Shown: positions 17,637 through 26,960, counted from the first letter of the stretch. The stretch: DNA of 64,000 nucleotides from PMG-095 sp040348785 (GCA_040348785.1 JBEQTH010000045.1:1-64000); one strand, 5' to 3'. The notes: generated by a model from the sequence alone, not told the origin. Numbers and translations: made by a program.

Positions 17637-18454
17637 GGCGTCGCGCGTTCTTGGCCGCCCTGGGCAGCGTGGCGTGCAGCGCGCGCGAGCCCCCGCTGCA
17701 CTTTGCTCGCGCTCTGCTGAGCGTTGCCCGGGCTGCCGGAGAGGTCACCGCGGCCGACGAGCGATCGAGCTTGAGCGAGCTCAGCCGAATCGTGCACCTT
17801 GCCCGACCGGAGCTCGAGCGTGCTGCTCGCGGCAGCGAAGGCGTGGTGCTGAGTGAGCTGCTCTTCCAGCGCCTCGGTTTCGTACGCGAAGTGACTGACG
17901 AGAGCTTGTCGTTCGTCCTCTTACCCAGCGTGCTGCGTCAGCGTCGCGGCAGCTGCGTTGGCTTGAGCACTCTATTCCTCACGCTGTGCGAGAGCTGCGG
18001 CATTCCAGCAAATGGTGTGCTGATGCCCGGACATTTCTACGTACGACTGTTGCACGGCCAACACACTCGCAACGTCGAGCTGCTGAGGCAGGGCGAGTCG
18101 ATGCCAGACGCCTGGTACGAGCAGCGTTTCCCGATCGGCGGTAATCAAGCGAAAGAGTACGCGCGGCCCCTCAGCCGCGATGAAACGTTGGGTGTCGTCG
18201 AATACGACATCGGCAACGAGCGCAGGCGTCAGTTGCGCTTCGATGAAGCACGGGCGGCGTTCGCGCGGTCCATTCACGACTTCCCGGGGCTTGCCGAGGG
18301 CCACGCTAGCCTGGGTGCCACGCTACAGCTCTTGGGCCGCCTGGACGAAGCCGCCGTTAGCTACGAGCGCGCGCACCAGCTCGATTCAGAGCTGCCCGGT
18401 GTGGCCTGGAACCGCGCGCTGCTGGAGAACGAGCGACACGGCCCGGCGCTGTGA
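17633..18454 (+). CDS. Transglutaminase-like (SirB1-type) domain protein with TPR
   Basis: 273 residues from the ATG at 17633, which overlaps the previous TGA (ATGA). The N-terminus 'RRRAFLAALGSVAC' looks like a Tat/lipoprotein signal. The core 'LLPSVLRQRRGSCVGLSTLFLTL' and 'LMPGHFYVRL' match the SirB1/transglut_core2 family, with the Cys and His of the papain-like triad in place. The C-terminus (about 195-270) has TPR-like helices ('RFDEARAAFARSIHDFPG'). It is the last gene of the operon and could be a protease-like or cross-linking factor for the export machinery. Role unknown. Confidence 0.8.
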   Translation: MRRRAFLAALGSVACSAREPPLHFARALLSVARAAGEVTAADERSSLSELSRIVHLARPELERAARGSEGVVLSELLFQRLGFVREVTDESLSFVLLPSVLRQRRGSCVGLSTLFLTLCESCGIPANGVLMPGHFYVRLLHGQHTRNVELLRQGESMPDAWYEQRFPIGGNQAKEYARPLSRDETLGVVEYDIGNERRRQLRFDEARAAFARSIHDFPGLAEGHASLGATLQLLGRLDEAAVSYERAHQLDSELPGVAWNRALLENERHGPAL

Positions 18455-18610
18455 GGTTACGTGAGCTTCCATTCGCTCCGGTTCCTTGATGCCCGCGTTG
18501 CTGCAGCTGCCAATTCGACCTTATAGAAGGCGAGCTGATGCGAGATGCGAGCGGTTACGGCCCGACCGCAACAAATTAGCCTGCAGCGCGCGTTTGCGCT
18601 CGGCGTAGGT

Positions 18611-20320
18611 TCAATGCGCAAGGCGCGAGATCCGAATCAGCACGTCCGCATCGTTCTGGAACTCGAGCACCGGGTCGAGCTTGTGCGTCGGCCAGATCTC
18701 GTAGCCGGGCAGCGGCTCGTTCTTCGATAGCTTGATCTGCTGGATCACGTAGACGTCGTAGAACAGGTGACGGGCGAAGGCGGTAAATAGGTAGGGGTCA
18801 TTGCGCGCGCTCTCGAAGCTCATCGCGCCATAGTTCATGATCGTGAAGAGGTTCGGTCGATCGGTGACGATCAGGATTCGCTTCTCGCCGAGCCGTTCGA
18901 AGAACTTCCACGTGGTGTTGCTCTCCCGAGTCTGAGTGAGCCGGTTCAGCATCCGGTGCTGCGAGGCGATCGGTACGGCCGCCAAAAACACCGCGCCCGC
19001 AATCAGCACGGCAACGAAGGGCCTCCAGCGCTCGAGCGCGCGTACGAGCACCCAGGCGGCGGCAAATGAGAAGAAGGTGTCGAGGGAGATGAACAGGCGC
19101 GCGGCGGAAGGATACTGGGCGCGCCCCCAAACATAACTGAACGAGATGGCTGCTTGCAGAAGCACCCACGCCGCGACGACGACGGCAAACCTGAGCCGTG
19201 GCGCCTGCCAATCCCGGGCGCGACCGCGGGCCAGCAACCAACGCCACCAGAGCAGGCTGCCAACGATGCCTAGGGCAATCAGCACAGCCGAATGGGCTGG
19301 GTACTCGGCCGGCGAGAGAATAGGTTTGAAGTACTCGAGCCCGTTGTCGACGAAATGGTCGAAGCTAACGGTGATGGCTCCAGGCTCTTGCTCGGGAATG
19401 TTGCCGCGAACCACGGCTTGCCAAATCCGGGGCGCGAGAAAAGCCGGCGTGAGCGCATAGATGAGCGCGTGGGGGCGCAGCTGGCTCCAGCTCAGCATTC
19501 GAAATAGCCACAGCAGCACCAAGAGCGGTGGGATGAAGAGCGCCGTCTCGTAGCGGATCTCCGCGAATAGACACAGGTTCATCCACAACACGGCAAGGCG
19601 CGTGGGGGATTGATCGTGAATGAAATCGGACAGGCTTTTGAGCGAGAGCAACGCGAAGAAAGTCGCAAAAACGTCGAAGCCGCCCGAGCGAACCGAGATC
19701 AACGTAATGGGGTGCGCGGTCACGAACAACATCGCGACTAGGGCGAACGTTTCTCCGGCCAGCGTTTTGCCGAGTCGGTATGCCGTGACCAAGAACGCTG
19801 GCAACACCAGCAGATTGAAGAGGAAGACGTTCTTGAACGAATAGCCGACGATCGTGTGGACGAGGCTGACCAGGAATGGAAACAGCGCCGGCCGGCGGTC
19901 GATGGCGACGTCCACGTCCCAGTAGCTATCGTAATAGTTCTTGCCGGAGACGGTGAACGTCGCCGTTTTCGAGGCAAACAGGTTCTTCGAAGTTCCGACT
20001 AGGTTCGCTTCGTCCGAGAGCATGCGCAAGGCGGGCTCCACGGCGAGGCTCGCGACCAGGGTGACGACGAGCGCGACGGCCAGCCCCGGCCAATTCTCCT
20101 TCAACCAGGTGAGGATGTCCTCCCGGCGCAAGTCGCGGGCGGCATACAGGTACGTGCCCAGCCAACACAGGACCGTGAGCATCAGGAAGTAGTACGTGGT
20201 GTTGACGAAGAGCCATTGACTCTTCTCGACGTCCGCGGCGCTCACGGCCAGCAACAGGACGAGCGAAGTCGGCAAAAGGACGAGGGCGAGCCTCGAGGCC
20301 GTCCAGCCTGCGCGCGTCAA
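18611..20320 (-). CDS. GT-C family glycosyltransferase (PMT/ArnT-like)
   Basis: 569 residues. I place the start at TTG 20320: GGAG lies 6 nt upstream and TTG overlaps the TGA of the upstream gene (TTGA), whereas an ATG at 20455 would run 139 bp into that gene. About eleven membrane helices. The first large loop has 'SDEANLVG' and 'SYWDVDVAIDRRPALFPFL', the acidic loop expected of GT-C enzymes that use lipid-linked sugars. It is coupled to the GH39-like gene. Acceptor unknown; it could glycosylate an exported protein or glycolipid. Confidence 0.8.
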   Translation of the reverse strand: MTRAGWTASRLALVLLPTSLVLLLAVSAADVEKSQWLFVNTTYYFLMLTVLCWLGTYLYAARDLRREDILTWLKENWPGLAVALVVTLVASLAVEPALRMLSDEANLVGTSKNLFASKTATFTVSGKNYYDSYWDVDVAIDRRPALFPFLVSLVHTIVGYSFKNVFLFNLLVLPAFLVTAYRLGKTLAGETFALVAMLFVTAHPITLISVRSGGFDVFATFFALLSLKSLSDFIHDQSPTRLAVLWMNLCLFAEIRYETALFIPPLLVLLWLFRMLSWSQLRPHALIYALTPAFLAPRIWQAVVRGNIPEQEPGAITVSFDHFVDNGLEYFKPILSPAEYPAHSAVLIALGIVGSLLWWRWLLARGRARDWQAPRLRFAVVVAAWVLLQAAISFSYVWGRAQYPSAARLFISLDTFFSFAAAWVLVRALERWRPFVAVLIAGAVFLAAVPIASQHRMLNRLTQTRESNTTWKFFERLGEKRILIVTDRPNLFTIMNYGAMSFESARNDPYLFTAFARHLFYDVYVIQQIKLSKNEPLPGYEIWPTHKLDPVLEFQNDADVLIRISRLAH

Positions 20321-22266
20321 ACTTTGCTCCTGCGGGGCGCGCTCCCTCCCGAACGAGGCGATTGCCCGCTCCTTCGCCGCCGAAGCGCCGCAAGGACCGT
20401 CATCCAGAGCCCGAGAACGGTCGTGGAACGCGCAGCGCCGTGGCCAACGCGGCACCCACAGCCACCGCTCGACTCAATGCGGCTTGGCTGAGCACTCGGC
20501 GCGCCGCCGCTCGTCACCTCGGCGCTTGCAGGCGTCAGAGTCACGAGCGACACGCCAAACCTCGGCAAGTCGAAAGTCAGATCGACTGTGCCGTCTGGCA
20601 GCACCGCTGCGTTCCGTCCTGGTTCAAGTAATGCCGGGGCCATCGCCTGGCGTAACGCGGCGAGCTGCGCGGCCGAAGGGGCCGTGGGCATGCCTTGCGA
20701 AACCCAGACGGCATAGGCATCCCCGTGCGACTCGTCCACGCGCAGGTGCATGATCCGCACCTTGGGCCCGAGGCTCGGGGGGACTTTGACCGCGAGGTGG
20801 ACGGGAGTAGCCGGCGCTGCGACTAGGTCATCGTGATAGTTCCACAACAAGACTTGCAGCGAGGAGCCGTCGAGCGACGCCATCCCATCGACCTCGGGCT
20901 CATTGCGCACGCCGTTCGTGAGCAAGTCGTCGAGCGCGAGCGCCCCGCCGCTCACTAGCGGGACGCGGTCTCCGGAAAGGCGCCCGAGCAATTGGAACGC
21001 GCCGAGAACGGGCAACTGAATCTCGTTCGTCGTGAGTGCGCGATAGCCCGCAAAATAGGGCGTGCCCGGGAACGTGAACGCCCAGGTGAGCAATCCGCCG
21101 AGCTTGACGCCGACTTGCGCCTCGAGCTCGAGCGTGTGCTTCATCATCGAAAGCTCGTAAGCGCCGTAGGCGGGCGAATTGCGGTAAGCGTCGGCCGGAA
21201 CGGTGCTGACCGGGCAAGCGGCACAACCGTCTGGATCGGCTTCCGTGACGTAGATGGGCGTTCTTGCGAAAGCCGGGAACCCTGCCACCACTTTGAAGCC
21301 AGCGCGGTGCAGCCGGAGTTGGCTTCCTAGGTTCATCTCGACGTGGTCACCGCTCAGGGCCACGCCGCCTTTGGCATGAAAAGTCACGAGATCGAGGCGC
21401 GTCCCGATAGCACCCGTGACCGCGTTGCTGCCCGTTGCGCAGTGCTCGAGGAATTGGCGCAGATAGCCGCTGGCGGGGCCTGCGACTGCAGGGCCGCCTA
21501 TTGCCGCGCTCGGAATCACCTCGTGCAGCGCGGCCTCTGTGTAGTCGTACAGCTTCGCGTATTCTTCGAAGCTGCCATTCCAGTAGCCAATGTCGGGCTC
21601 GTTCCACAATTCCCAAAGCCAACTTGCTCCGACGTTTGGATAGCGCTGGTCAGCGTGCGCGGCCCAGGTCCGAATGAGGTCCGCCCATTTCCCATAGTCG
21701 TTCGGAGGATAAACGGAGCCCCCGTCCAGCAGCGTGCTGCTCGAATTGCGATAGGGATCCGGGTGCGTGGAGAGCGCCTGAGGCATGAAGCCCAGCTCGA
21801 CGAACGGAAGCGCACCGGACGTCGTGATCGCGTCCATGATCCCGTCAGTCAAAAGCCAGCTGTAAACCGGGGTGCCGGCGGCGTCCTCGGTGTACACGTT
21901 GGTCGAGCCCCACTTGAAGCCTGGCGTGCCGTCACCCGTGTTGAGCAAGAAGTGGCTGCGCACGTGAACGGGCGCCGTGTTCGCCGTGGCCAGCGTGCGA
22001 AGCAGCGCTACGCCTTCGGGGGAAGTCGTGTAGTTGATCTCGTCGTAGCCGAAGAATGGCCACACGCGCTCCAGCGGGGACCCCGCGGCCGTTGCGTCGA
22101 CCGAGACCTCGATCGCGGTCGGTGCCTGCGTCTGTGCTTGCGCCGGCGAGGTGAGACCCAGGGCGGCCACCGGTAGCCATTGCCCGAGCCGCCCCCAAGC
22201 GCCGGCGCCCCTGCGCGCCGTTGGCAACCGGGCGTTGACTCGGGCGCGACGGCGATTCCGAGGCAT
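20317..22266 (-). CDS. GH39-like secreted glycosidase with MYXO-CTERM tail
   Basis: 649 residues. Signal peptide (to about 'SPAQAQ'), then a (beta/alpha)8 hydrolase domain of the GH39 beta-xylosidase type: acid/base Glu in 'WELWNEPDIGYW' and probable nucleophile Glu in 'IYVTEADPDG'. A C-terminal beta-sandwich follows. The tail has 'GGCGC', a hydrophobic helix and 'RRRR', a MYXO-CTERM surface-sorting signal. It likely cleaves xylosidic or related links at the cell surface. Its stop overlaps the TTG of the GT-C gene. The divergent gene at 22453 is another polysaccharide-active enzyme. Confidence 0.85.
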   Translation of the reverse strand: MPRNRRRARVNARLPTARRGAGAWGRLGQWLPVAALGLTSPAQAQTQAPTAIEVSVDATAAGSPLERVWPFFGYDEINYTTSPEGVALLRTLATANTAPVHVRSHFLLNTGDGTPGFKWGSTNVYTEDAAGTPVYSWLLTDGIMDAITTSGALPFVELGFMPQALSTHPDPYRNSSSTLLDGGSVYPPNDYGKWADLIRTWAAHADQRYPNVGASWLWELWNEPDIGYWNGSFEEYAKLYDYTEAALHEVIPSAAIGGPAVAGPASGYLRQFLEHCATGSNAVTGAIGTRLDLVTFHAKGGVALSGDHVEMNLGSQLRLHRAGFKVVAGFPAFARTPIYVTEADPDGCAACPVSTVPADAYRNSPAYGAYELSMMKHTLELEAQVGVKLGGLLTWAFTFPGTPYFAGYRALTTNEIQLPVLGAFQLLGRLSGDRVPLVSGGALALDDLLTNGVRNEPEVDGMASLDGSSLQVLLWNYHDDLVAAPATPVHLAVKVPPSLGPKVRIMHLRVDESHGDAYAVWVSQGMPTAPSAAQLAALRQAMAPALLEPGRNAAVLPDGTVDLTFDLPRFGVSLVTLTPASAEVTSGGAPSAQPSRIESSGGCGCRVGHGAARSTTVLGLWMTVLAALRRRRSGQSPRSGGSAPRRSKV

Positions 22267-22452
22267 TGATTGAAGCAGTGTGGGTACTGCCTGACTCCGT
22301 CTGAAAAACGACCTGAGCCGGAAATTTCTTCGATCTCAGATTTTGAACAAATTCTGGGGCCGTCGAGTCAATAGACATTGCTGCGCGGATGGTTGGGCGG
22401 TGTCGCCCGTTCTTTTGCTCAGCATCAGTGCCCAACCGGCAGGAGATTTCGA

Positions 22453-23670
22453 ATGACTCGCACGCGAACGCTTTGCTTCGTCGTCGTTGGTGCCGCCACG
22501 GCTAGCTCGGCCTTTCTGGGTTGCTCATCCGATTCTCAGGGGCCCGATACACCTGCTCAGGCTGGTTCCGGGCCCGGTGCCCACGCGGGTTCCGGTAGCC
22601 CCGCTCAGGCTGGAGCCGGCGCTTCCGGCTCGCCGGCTGTGGGCGGTAGCGGTGCCGTTGGGCAGAGTGGAGGCAGCAGCACTGGCGGCTCGGACATGAC
22701 GGGCAGCGCGGGCGCGGGCCTCGCGGGCCAGAGCGCCGGCGGCTCCCTTGGCTCGGGTGGCGGCGGCCAAGCGGGCGGAGCCGGTGGAGGCAACGCGGGC
22801 GACGGCGGCACGCCCAGCGGTGGTGGCGGGAGCATGACTCCAGGCATGTCGGCCGGTTGTGGCAAGGCGCCAACCATTGCCAGCGACATGTACAACAACG
22901 GCAAGAACATCCCGATCACGGCTGCCAACCTGCAGCGCCGTTACATCCTCAGCGTGCCGACGAACTACGACAACAAGAAGCCGTACAAGCTCGTCATCGC
23001 TTGGCACCAGCGCGACGGGAACGACAACCAGATGTACCGCAACAAGTATTACCACCTGCAGCCGCTCTCGAACGACACCACGATTTTCGTCGCGCCCAAC
23101 GGACAGCTCAACGGAAAACCGTGCGTGGGCACCGGCAATGGGGAAGCATCCTGCGGCTGGCCCAACACCAATGACTCAGACATGGCCCTCGCCGATGCCG
23201 TCGTGAAGCAAGTCGAAGACAACTTCTGTGTCGACACCAACCGCATCTTTGCGACCGGTTGGAGCTACGGGGGTAGCATGTCTTACGCCACCGCCTGTGA
23301 GCGGCCGCTCGGCGCCGCAAACGGCTACATCCGCGCGATCGCAGTGTACTCCGGTGCTCGGTTGAGCGGCAGCTGCACGGCGAGCAAGCCCGTCGCCTAT
23401 TATGCGTCTCACGGCACGCACGACAGCGTCCTGAACTACAGTAATGGACTCACGCTCGCGCAAGACTTTGCGAAGGCCAACGGCTGCACTTGGGCCACAC
23501 CGACGGCCGTGATGAGCGGCAATCACGTGTGCACTGACCTGATGGGGTGCAAGACCGGCTACCCCGAGCAGTTCTGTTCATTCAACGGCGACCACACGCC
23601 GGACCCCAGCGACGGCGGCGGCACGAGCTGGGAGTATGCGAACGTGTGGAAGTTCTTGAGCCAGTTCTGA
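22453..23670 (+). CDS. CE1-type esterase lipoprotein (feruloyl esterase/PHB depolymerase family)
   Basis: 405 residues. ATG 22453 has AGGAG 8 nt upstream. Lipobox 'FLGC' (Cys about 24), then a Gly/Ser/Ala linker to about residue 135. The esterase domain begins 'GCGKAP' and has the nucleophile in 'GWSYGGSM', 'YYASHGTHDSVL' (acid region) and a C-terminal 'NGDHTPD' His. This family includes feruloyl and acetylxylan esterases and PHB depolymerases; with xylanases nearby, feruloyl/acetyl esterase activity on xylan is most likely. A related gene lies at 31950. Confidence 0.85.
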   Translation: MTRTRTLCFVVVGAATASSAFLGCSSDSQGPDTPAQAGSGPGAHAGSGSPAQAGAGASGSPAVGGSGAVGQSGGSSTGGSDMTGSAGAGLAGQSAGGSLGSGGGGQAGGAGGGNAGDGGTPSGGGGSMTPGMSAGCGKAPTIASDMYNNGKNIPITAANLQRRYILSVPTNYDNKKPYKLVIAWHQRDGNDNQMYRNKYYHLQPLSNDTTIFVAPNGQLNGKPCVGTGNGEASCGWPNTNDSDMALADAVVKQVEDNFCVDTNRIFATGWSYGGSMSYATACERPLGAANGYIRAIAVYSGARLSGSCTASKPVAYYASHGTHDSVLNYSNGLTLAQDFAKANGCTWATPTAVMSGNHVCTDLMGCKTGYPEQFCSFNGDHTPDPSDGGGTSWEYANVWKFLSQF

Positions 23671-23690
23671 GCTCCGGGTCGATGCGGTCG

Positions 23691-23720
23691 GAAGCGCGCT
23701 TCAATCGCAAAGCGCGCTTC
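23691..23720 (+). terminator. Hairpin after CE1 gene
   Basis: Perfect 9-bp stem GAAGCGCGC (23691-23699) / GCGCGCTTC (23712-23720) with a 12-nt loop, starting 20 bp after the CE1 stop. No T-run follows, so intrinsic termination is plausible but unproven. It sits between the + CE1 gene and the - DUF1552 remnant. Confidence 0.5.
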
Positions 23721-23740
23721 AAAGTGACACCACTGGCGGC

Positions 23741-24075
23741 TCAGGCCTCGAGGTCGATCAGCGTGCCCTTCGGGAACGAGGAATCGCCGAAGTCGCCAGT
23801 CGGGGCGCCGCCGGATTTGGTTACGCCCGCCGCGTTGAGGACGGAGCTCAGCACCTTGTTCATACCGGAGACCGAGCCGTCACCGGCCTTGCCGTCCTGA
23901 CTCCCTGCTGGCTGCTGACCGGTACCCAGCGCGAGGTATTGCCCCTTCTTGAAGTAGCCGTTGGCAGACCCCGCTTGGATCCAGGGGATGTTGCCGAACG
24001 AGTGGGCACCGGTAGCGCATTGGTTGCAAAGATCGTGAGGCCTTGGTCGAGCAGCGGCTCGAAAATTGAGTTGTT
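23741..24075 (-). pseudogene. Broken C-terminal remnant of a DUF1552 protein
   Basis: On the minus strand two frames carry pieces of one protein. The upstream piece reads 'PLLDQGLTIFATNAL'; after a frameshift near 24010 the next frame reads 'HSFGNIPWIQAGSANGYFKK' and runs to a stop at 23741. These align block by block with the end of the intact DUF1552 protein at 35120-36532 ('IIWTNTL', 'HSTHGVPMIIWG', 'GYLKQG'). An in-frame TAG at 24076-24078 and the lack of the first ~80% show it is dead. It is probably what remains of a former DUF1592/DUF1552 pair. Confidence 0.75.
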
Positions 24076-24108
24076 CTATCGTGACAATCTCGGGGAGCTC
24101 TGCAGCGC

Positions 24109-26133
24109 TCAGAGCTCATAGACTTTGAACGGCCCGGCCTCGAACACCGGGAAATTCGCGATTTCCTCGGGCCAGTCCACGCGGTCGCCGCGTTCGAGCA
24201 CGAACCAGCGGAAGCCGAAAGCATGCGCCATGGCCCTCACCGCGGTTGCGTTGCGAAGCCCCATGAAGTGGTCGATGGCCGCGGTCCGCGTGTCGATCAC
24301 GTCGCCACGAAAGGGCATGCGCGTCATCGTGTGCGAAACGAAGGCCCGTCGCTCCGAAAGCGCAGCCAGCGCGTAGAGCCGGTCGAATTGAGAGTGTTGA
24401 AAGACGTCTTCGGCATCGCCGTGAGAACGGATGTACTCGGCAACCCGGATCAGGTCACGTGGCAATCGCACTGGCGAGCTGCGGGGCATCGCCCACAGCT
24501 GCTGGATCCCCGGCCCAAAGTGCGCGGGGACGGCAAACAAGGCAGCCGCCAGGCCGATGAAGGCCGCCCGCGCGCTGCCGCGCAAGCGGCGCGACTCGAG
24601 GAGCGCGAAACCCGTTGCACCACCGACCCAACTCACCACGAAAAAGTAGACGATCATCAGCGGTCGATGAGACAGCTCGTCTGGTGTGCTGCTGGCGAAG
24701 TCGAGCGCCAGACCGAAGAACATCACGAGAAAATTGACCAGCAGCAGAGCTGGGAACGCCACGTACAAAAGCGGCGTTTTCCGGCGCAAGCTGAGCACAA
24801 GACCGATGAACAGCGGAACGAAGAGCCCAAGAACGGCGAGCAAGACGTACGGAATGCCCAGGATTAGGTTCACCGTCCGCGACCCTTGTGGCCCGGTGTA
24901 CCGCGCCACGAAGTCCCGAATCAGCCCAGGCTCAGCGAATGATTGGATCAGCCGCATGATCTCGGTGACGGACGAGCCGTCGAATCGAATCAACGGCACA
25001 CCGGGCACTTTCTGACCGAGAGCGAGCGCCACTCCGTAGACCACGAACGCGGCGCCAATCAAGACCGCCCGTGCTCGCCGAGTGAGGCGACCACGAAAAA
25101 ACACTGCCGGCACGAGGAGCAACAGCAATGCGCTCGCGAAAACGAAGTGCACCTTGTAGATCAACACGACCGCTGCCAACGACCAACCGGTGGCCAATTG
25201 CAAGCGGCTGCCTCGTACGCAGCCCTTGATCACGAACAACCAGGCAACGGCCAAGAGCGCTAGCCCGTAGCTTGCGCTGGGCGAGATCTGCGTCAGCCAG
25301 TGGTACGACATGAACGGGTTGTGCATGCCTTGTTGCGCCCCGTCCGGCAGCAAGAGCAGCGCCGCCGCCGCGGCGAACCCTGGCCAAGCGCCCCAAATTG
25401 AGCCACAAAACGCGTATGCAGCAAAGCCGGTGAACAAGACCCCGACCGGCGCCAGGACTCCGGCAAACGCGGTATACGCATCGATTCCAGATGCGCGCTC
25501 GATGAGAGCTGGCAGCAAGTACATCCCGTAGTGGTAGGGGCGAGCGGGGATCCCCGCCAAGCGGAAGTCTTCGATCGACGTAGCCCCGTGGCTGTCGGCG
25601 AAAATGCGCACGTGAACGGCGTGATAGAACCCGTCTACCCACGGCTTGAAGGAAACGACCTCGCCTTGCTCGATCCTCGGCTGAATCGAATCCCGACACC
25701 AGAGCGTGGCGGCAACGAGGCAAAGCGCGATCACCCAAACGCCAGCGGAGTCGGTACGGACACTCTTGCGTTCTCCGGCACGAAAGAACAGGGCGACAAC
25801 GATCGCAAAAACAATGGCGAAGTTCAGCGCGATACCGAGGGGTGACAACCACGCGAGCACGAACAGTGTCGTATTCACGAGGCCATATCCAACCAACAGC
25901 CGTAGTGGCAGATCGAAAAGAATACCCGTAGTCAACGCTCGAACGCTCGCCAAGAGCGTACCGGCCAAGTAGTAGCAGAAGAAGATCGCCTGGCAGGCGA
26001 GCAAAGCGCGAACCGAAAACCCCGCCCCGGCAACCCCCGCCCACGCGCTGACGACGGCCGCGGTGACGGAGACCGCGACGAGGTCCGACTTGCCGTAAGC
26101 GATGCTCAGGCTTCGAAGCGTTGGCAGCGTCAT
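24109..26133 (-). CDS. Large polytopic GT-C-like membrane protein
   Basis: 674 residues from ATG 26133, which overlaps the SDR stop (ATGA). About 14 hydrophobic helices. The first extracytoplasmic loop contains 'KPWVDGFYHAVHVRIF' and 'ARPYHYGMYLLPAL', reminiscent of the acidic-His loop of GT-C glycosyltransferases; the tail is a small soluble domain. It is the last gene of a unit with a GT2, SDR and transketolase halves, so transfer of a lipid-linked sugar is likely. No named family assigned with certainty. Confidence 0.7.
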   Translation of the reverse strand: MTLPTLRSLSIAYGKSDLVAVSVTAAVVSAWAGVAGAGFSVRALLACQAIFFCYYLAGTLLASVRALTTGILFDLPLRLLVGYGLVNTTLFVLAWLSPLGIALNFAIVFAIVVALFFRAGERKSVRTDSAGVWVIALCLVAATLWCRDSIQPRIEQGEVVSFKPWVDGFYHAVHVRIFADSHGATSIEDFRLAGIPARPYHYGMYLLPALIERASGIDAYTAFAGVLAPVGVLFTGFAAYAFCGSIWGAWPGFAAAAALLLLPDGAQQGMHNPFMSYHWLTQISPSASYGLALLAVAWLFVIKGCVRGSRLQLATGWSLAAVVLIYKVHFVFASALLLLLVPAVFFRGRLTRRARAVLIGAAFVVYGVALALGQKVPGVPLIRFDGSSVTEIMRLIQSFAEPGLIRDFVARYTGPQGSRTVNLILGIPYVLLAVLGLFVPLFIGLVLSLRRKTPLLYVAFPALLLVNFLVMFFGLALDFASSTPDELSHRPLMIVYFFVVSWVGGATGFALLESRRLRGSARAAFIGLAAALFAVPAHFGPGIQQLWAMPRSSPVRLPRDLIRVAEYIRSHGDAEDVFQHSQFDRLYALAALSERRAFVSHTMTRMPFRGDVIDTRTAAIDHFMGLRNATAVRAMAHAFGFRWFVLERGDRVDWPEEIANFPVFEAGPFKVYEL

Positions 26134-26960
26134 CGAGGGTCCTCGTTTTTCGTGAGCAGCACCTGGGACGCCCGCCCACGAACGCGGCGTGCATTGCCCG
26201 CGAGCGTCGTCCGGCCACGAAAGAAGCCGGGCAACAGCAAGCGACACAGGCCAAGCCCGAGATACAGGGGTATTGCTTGCCAGGGGTGAAACAGGTTCCT
26301 GCGGCGGGTCTCGGCAAACCGAGCAACGGCGCGCGCCGTCGCTTCGGGAGATGTCGAAAAGAGCGCCTTCACCCAGCTCATCCAGCGCGGCAGACGGTGT
26401 TCCATCGTGTAAATCGCCGTGCGCACGGGACCCAGCGTGACCCGCTGAAACACGAGGTCGGTCCGGGTGTACATCCGCGACCAGGCGTCGAAGCAGGCGC
26501 TCACGGCTTGCTTGCTCGTGCTGTAACCGAGCGCGTACGGATTGCCCCCGTACGTGACCGTCGAGCTGAGGGCGATGACATGACGCGGTTCATCGCTCGT
26601 GACCAGCTCAGTCAGCGGTTGCACGAAATTGAGCACGCCGTACAGGTTCGTCTCGAGCACTGATCGATAACTGGATAGATCGAACGCTTCGTCGTTGTCG
26701 ACGCGGTTGATACCGGCATTCAAAATGAACACGTCCGGCAATTCCGCGGATTGCACGAGGCGACGAACCAACCGCTCGACCTCGTCGTTGAAACGCACAT
26801 CGACGTGCTCGAAGCGCACAGCAGGATAGCGGGACTCGAGCTCCGGGACGCGGCGGCGATTCACGGAGATGACCCTCGCGCCGCTCCGGGCGTACAGCTC
26901 GAGCAACGCGCGACCCACGCCGGAAGTGGTCCCAGTCACGAGCACGCTCCTAGTCTTCAT
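26130..26960 (-). CDS. Short-chain dehydrogenase/reductase
   Basis: 276 residues. Classical SDR: 'VTGTTSGVGRALL' (TGxxxGxG cofactor loop), 'LNAG' (NAG motif), catalytic Ser in 'ALSSTV' and 'YSTSK' (YxxxK). Substrate not evident. Its end overlaps the GT-C gene by 4 bp and its start overlaps the GT2 gene by 11 bp, so all are co-translated. In this setting it could reduce or epimerise a lipid-linked or nucleotide sugar precursor. Confidence 0.88.
   Translation of the reverse strand: MKTRSVLVTGTTSGVGRALLELYARSGARVISVNRRRVPELESRYPAVRFEHVDVRFNDEVERLVRRLVQSAELPDVFILNAGINRVDNDEAFDLSSYRSVLETNLYGVLNFVQPLTELVTSDEPRHVIALSSTVTYGGNPYALGYSTSKQAVSACFDAWSRMYTRTDLVFQRVTLGPVRTAIYTMEHRLPRWMSWVKALFSTSPEATARAVARFAETRRRNLFHPWQAIPLYLGLGLCRLLLPGFFRGRTTLAGNARRVRGRASQVLLTKNEDPR

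Noticed and set aside
22560..22850. Gly/Ala/Ser-coding stretches as tandem DNA repeats or collagen
   Set aside because: They are degenerate lipoprotein linkers without exact unit or Gly-X-Y periodicity, shared by many proteins in the window.
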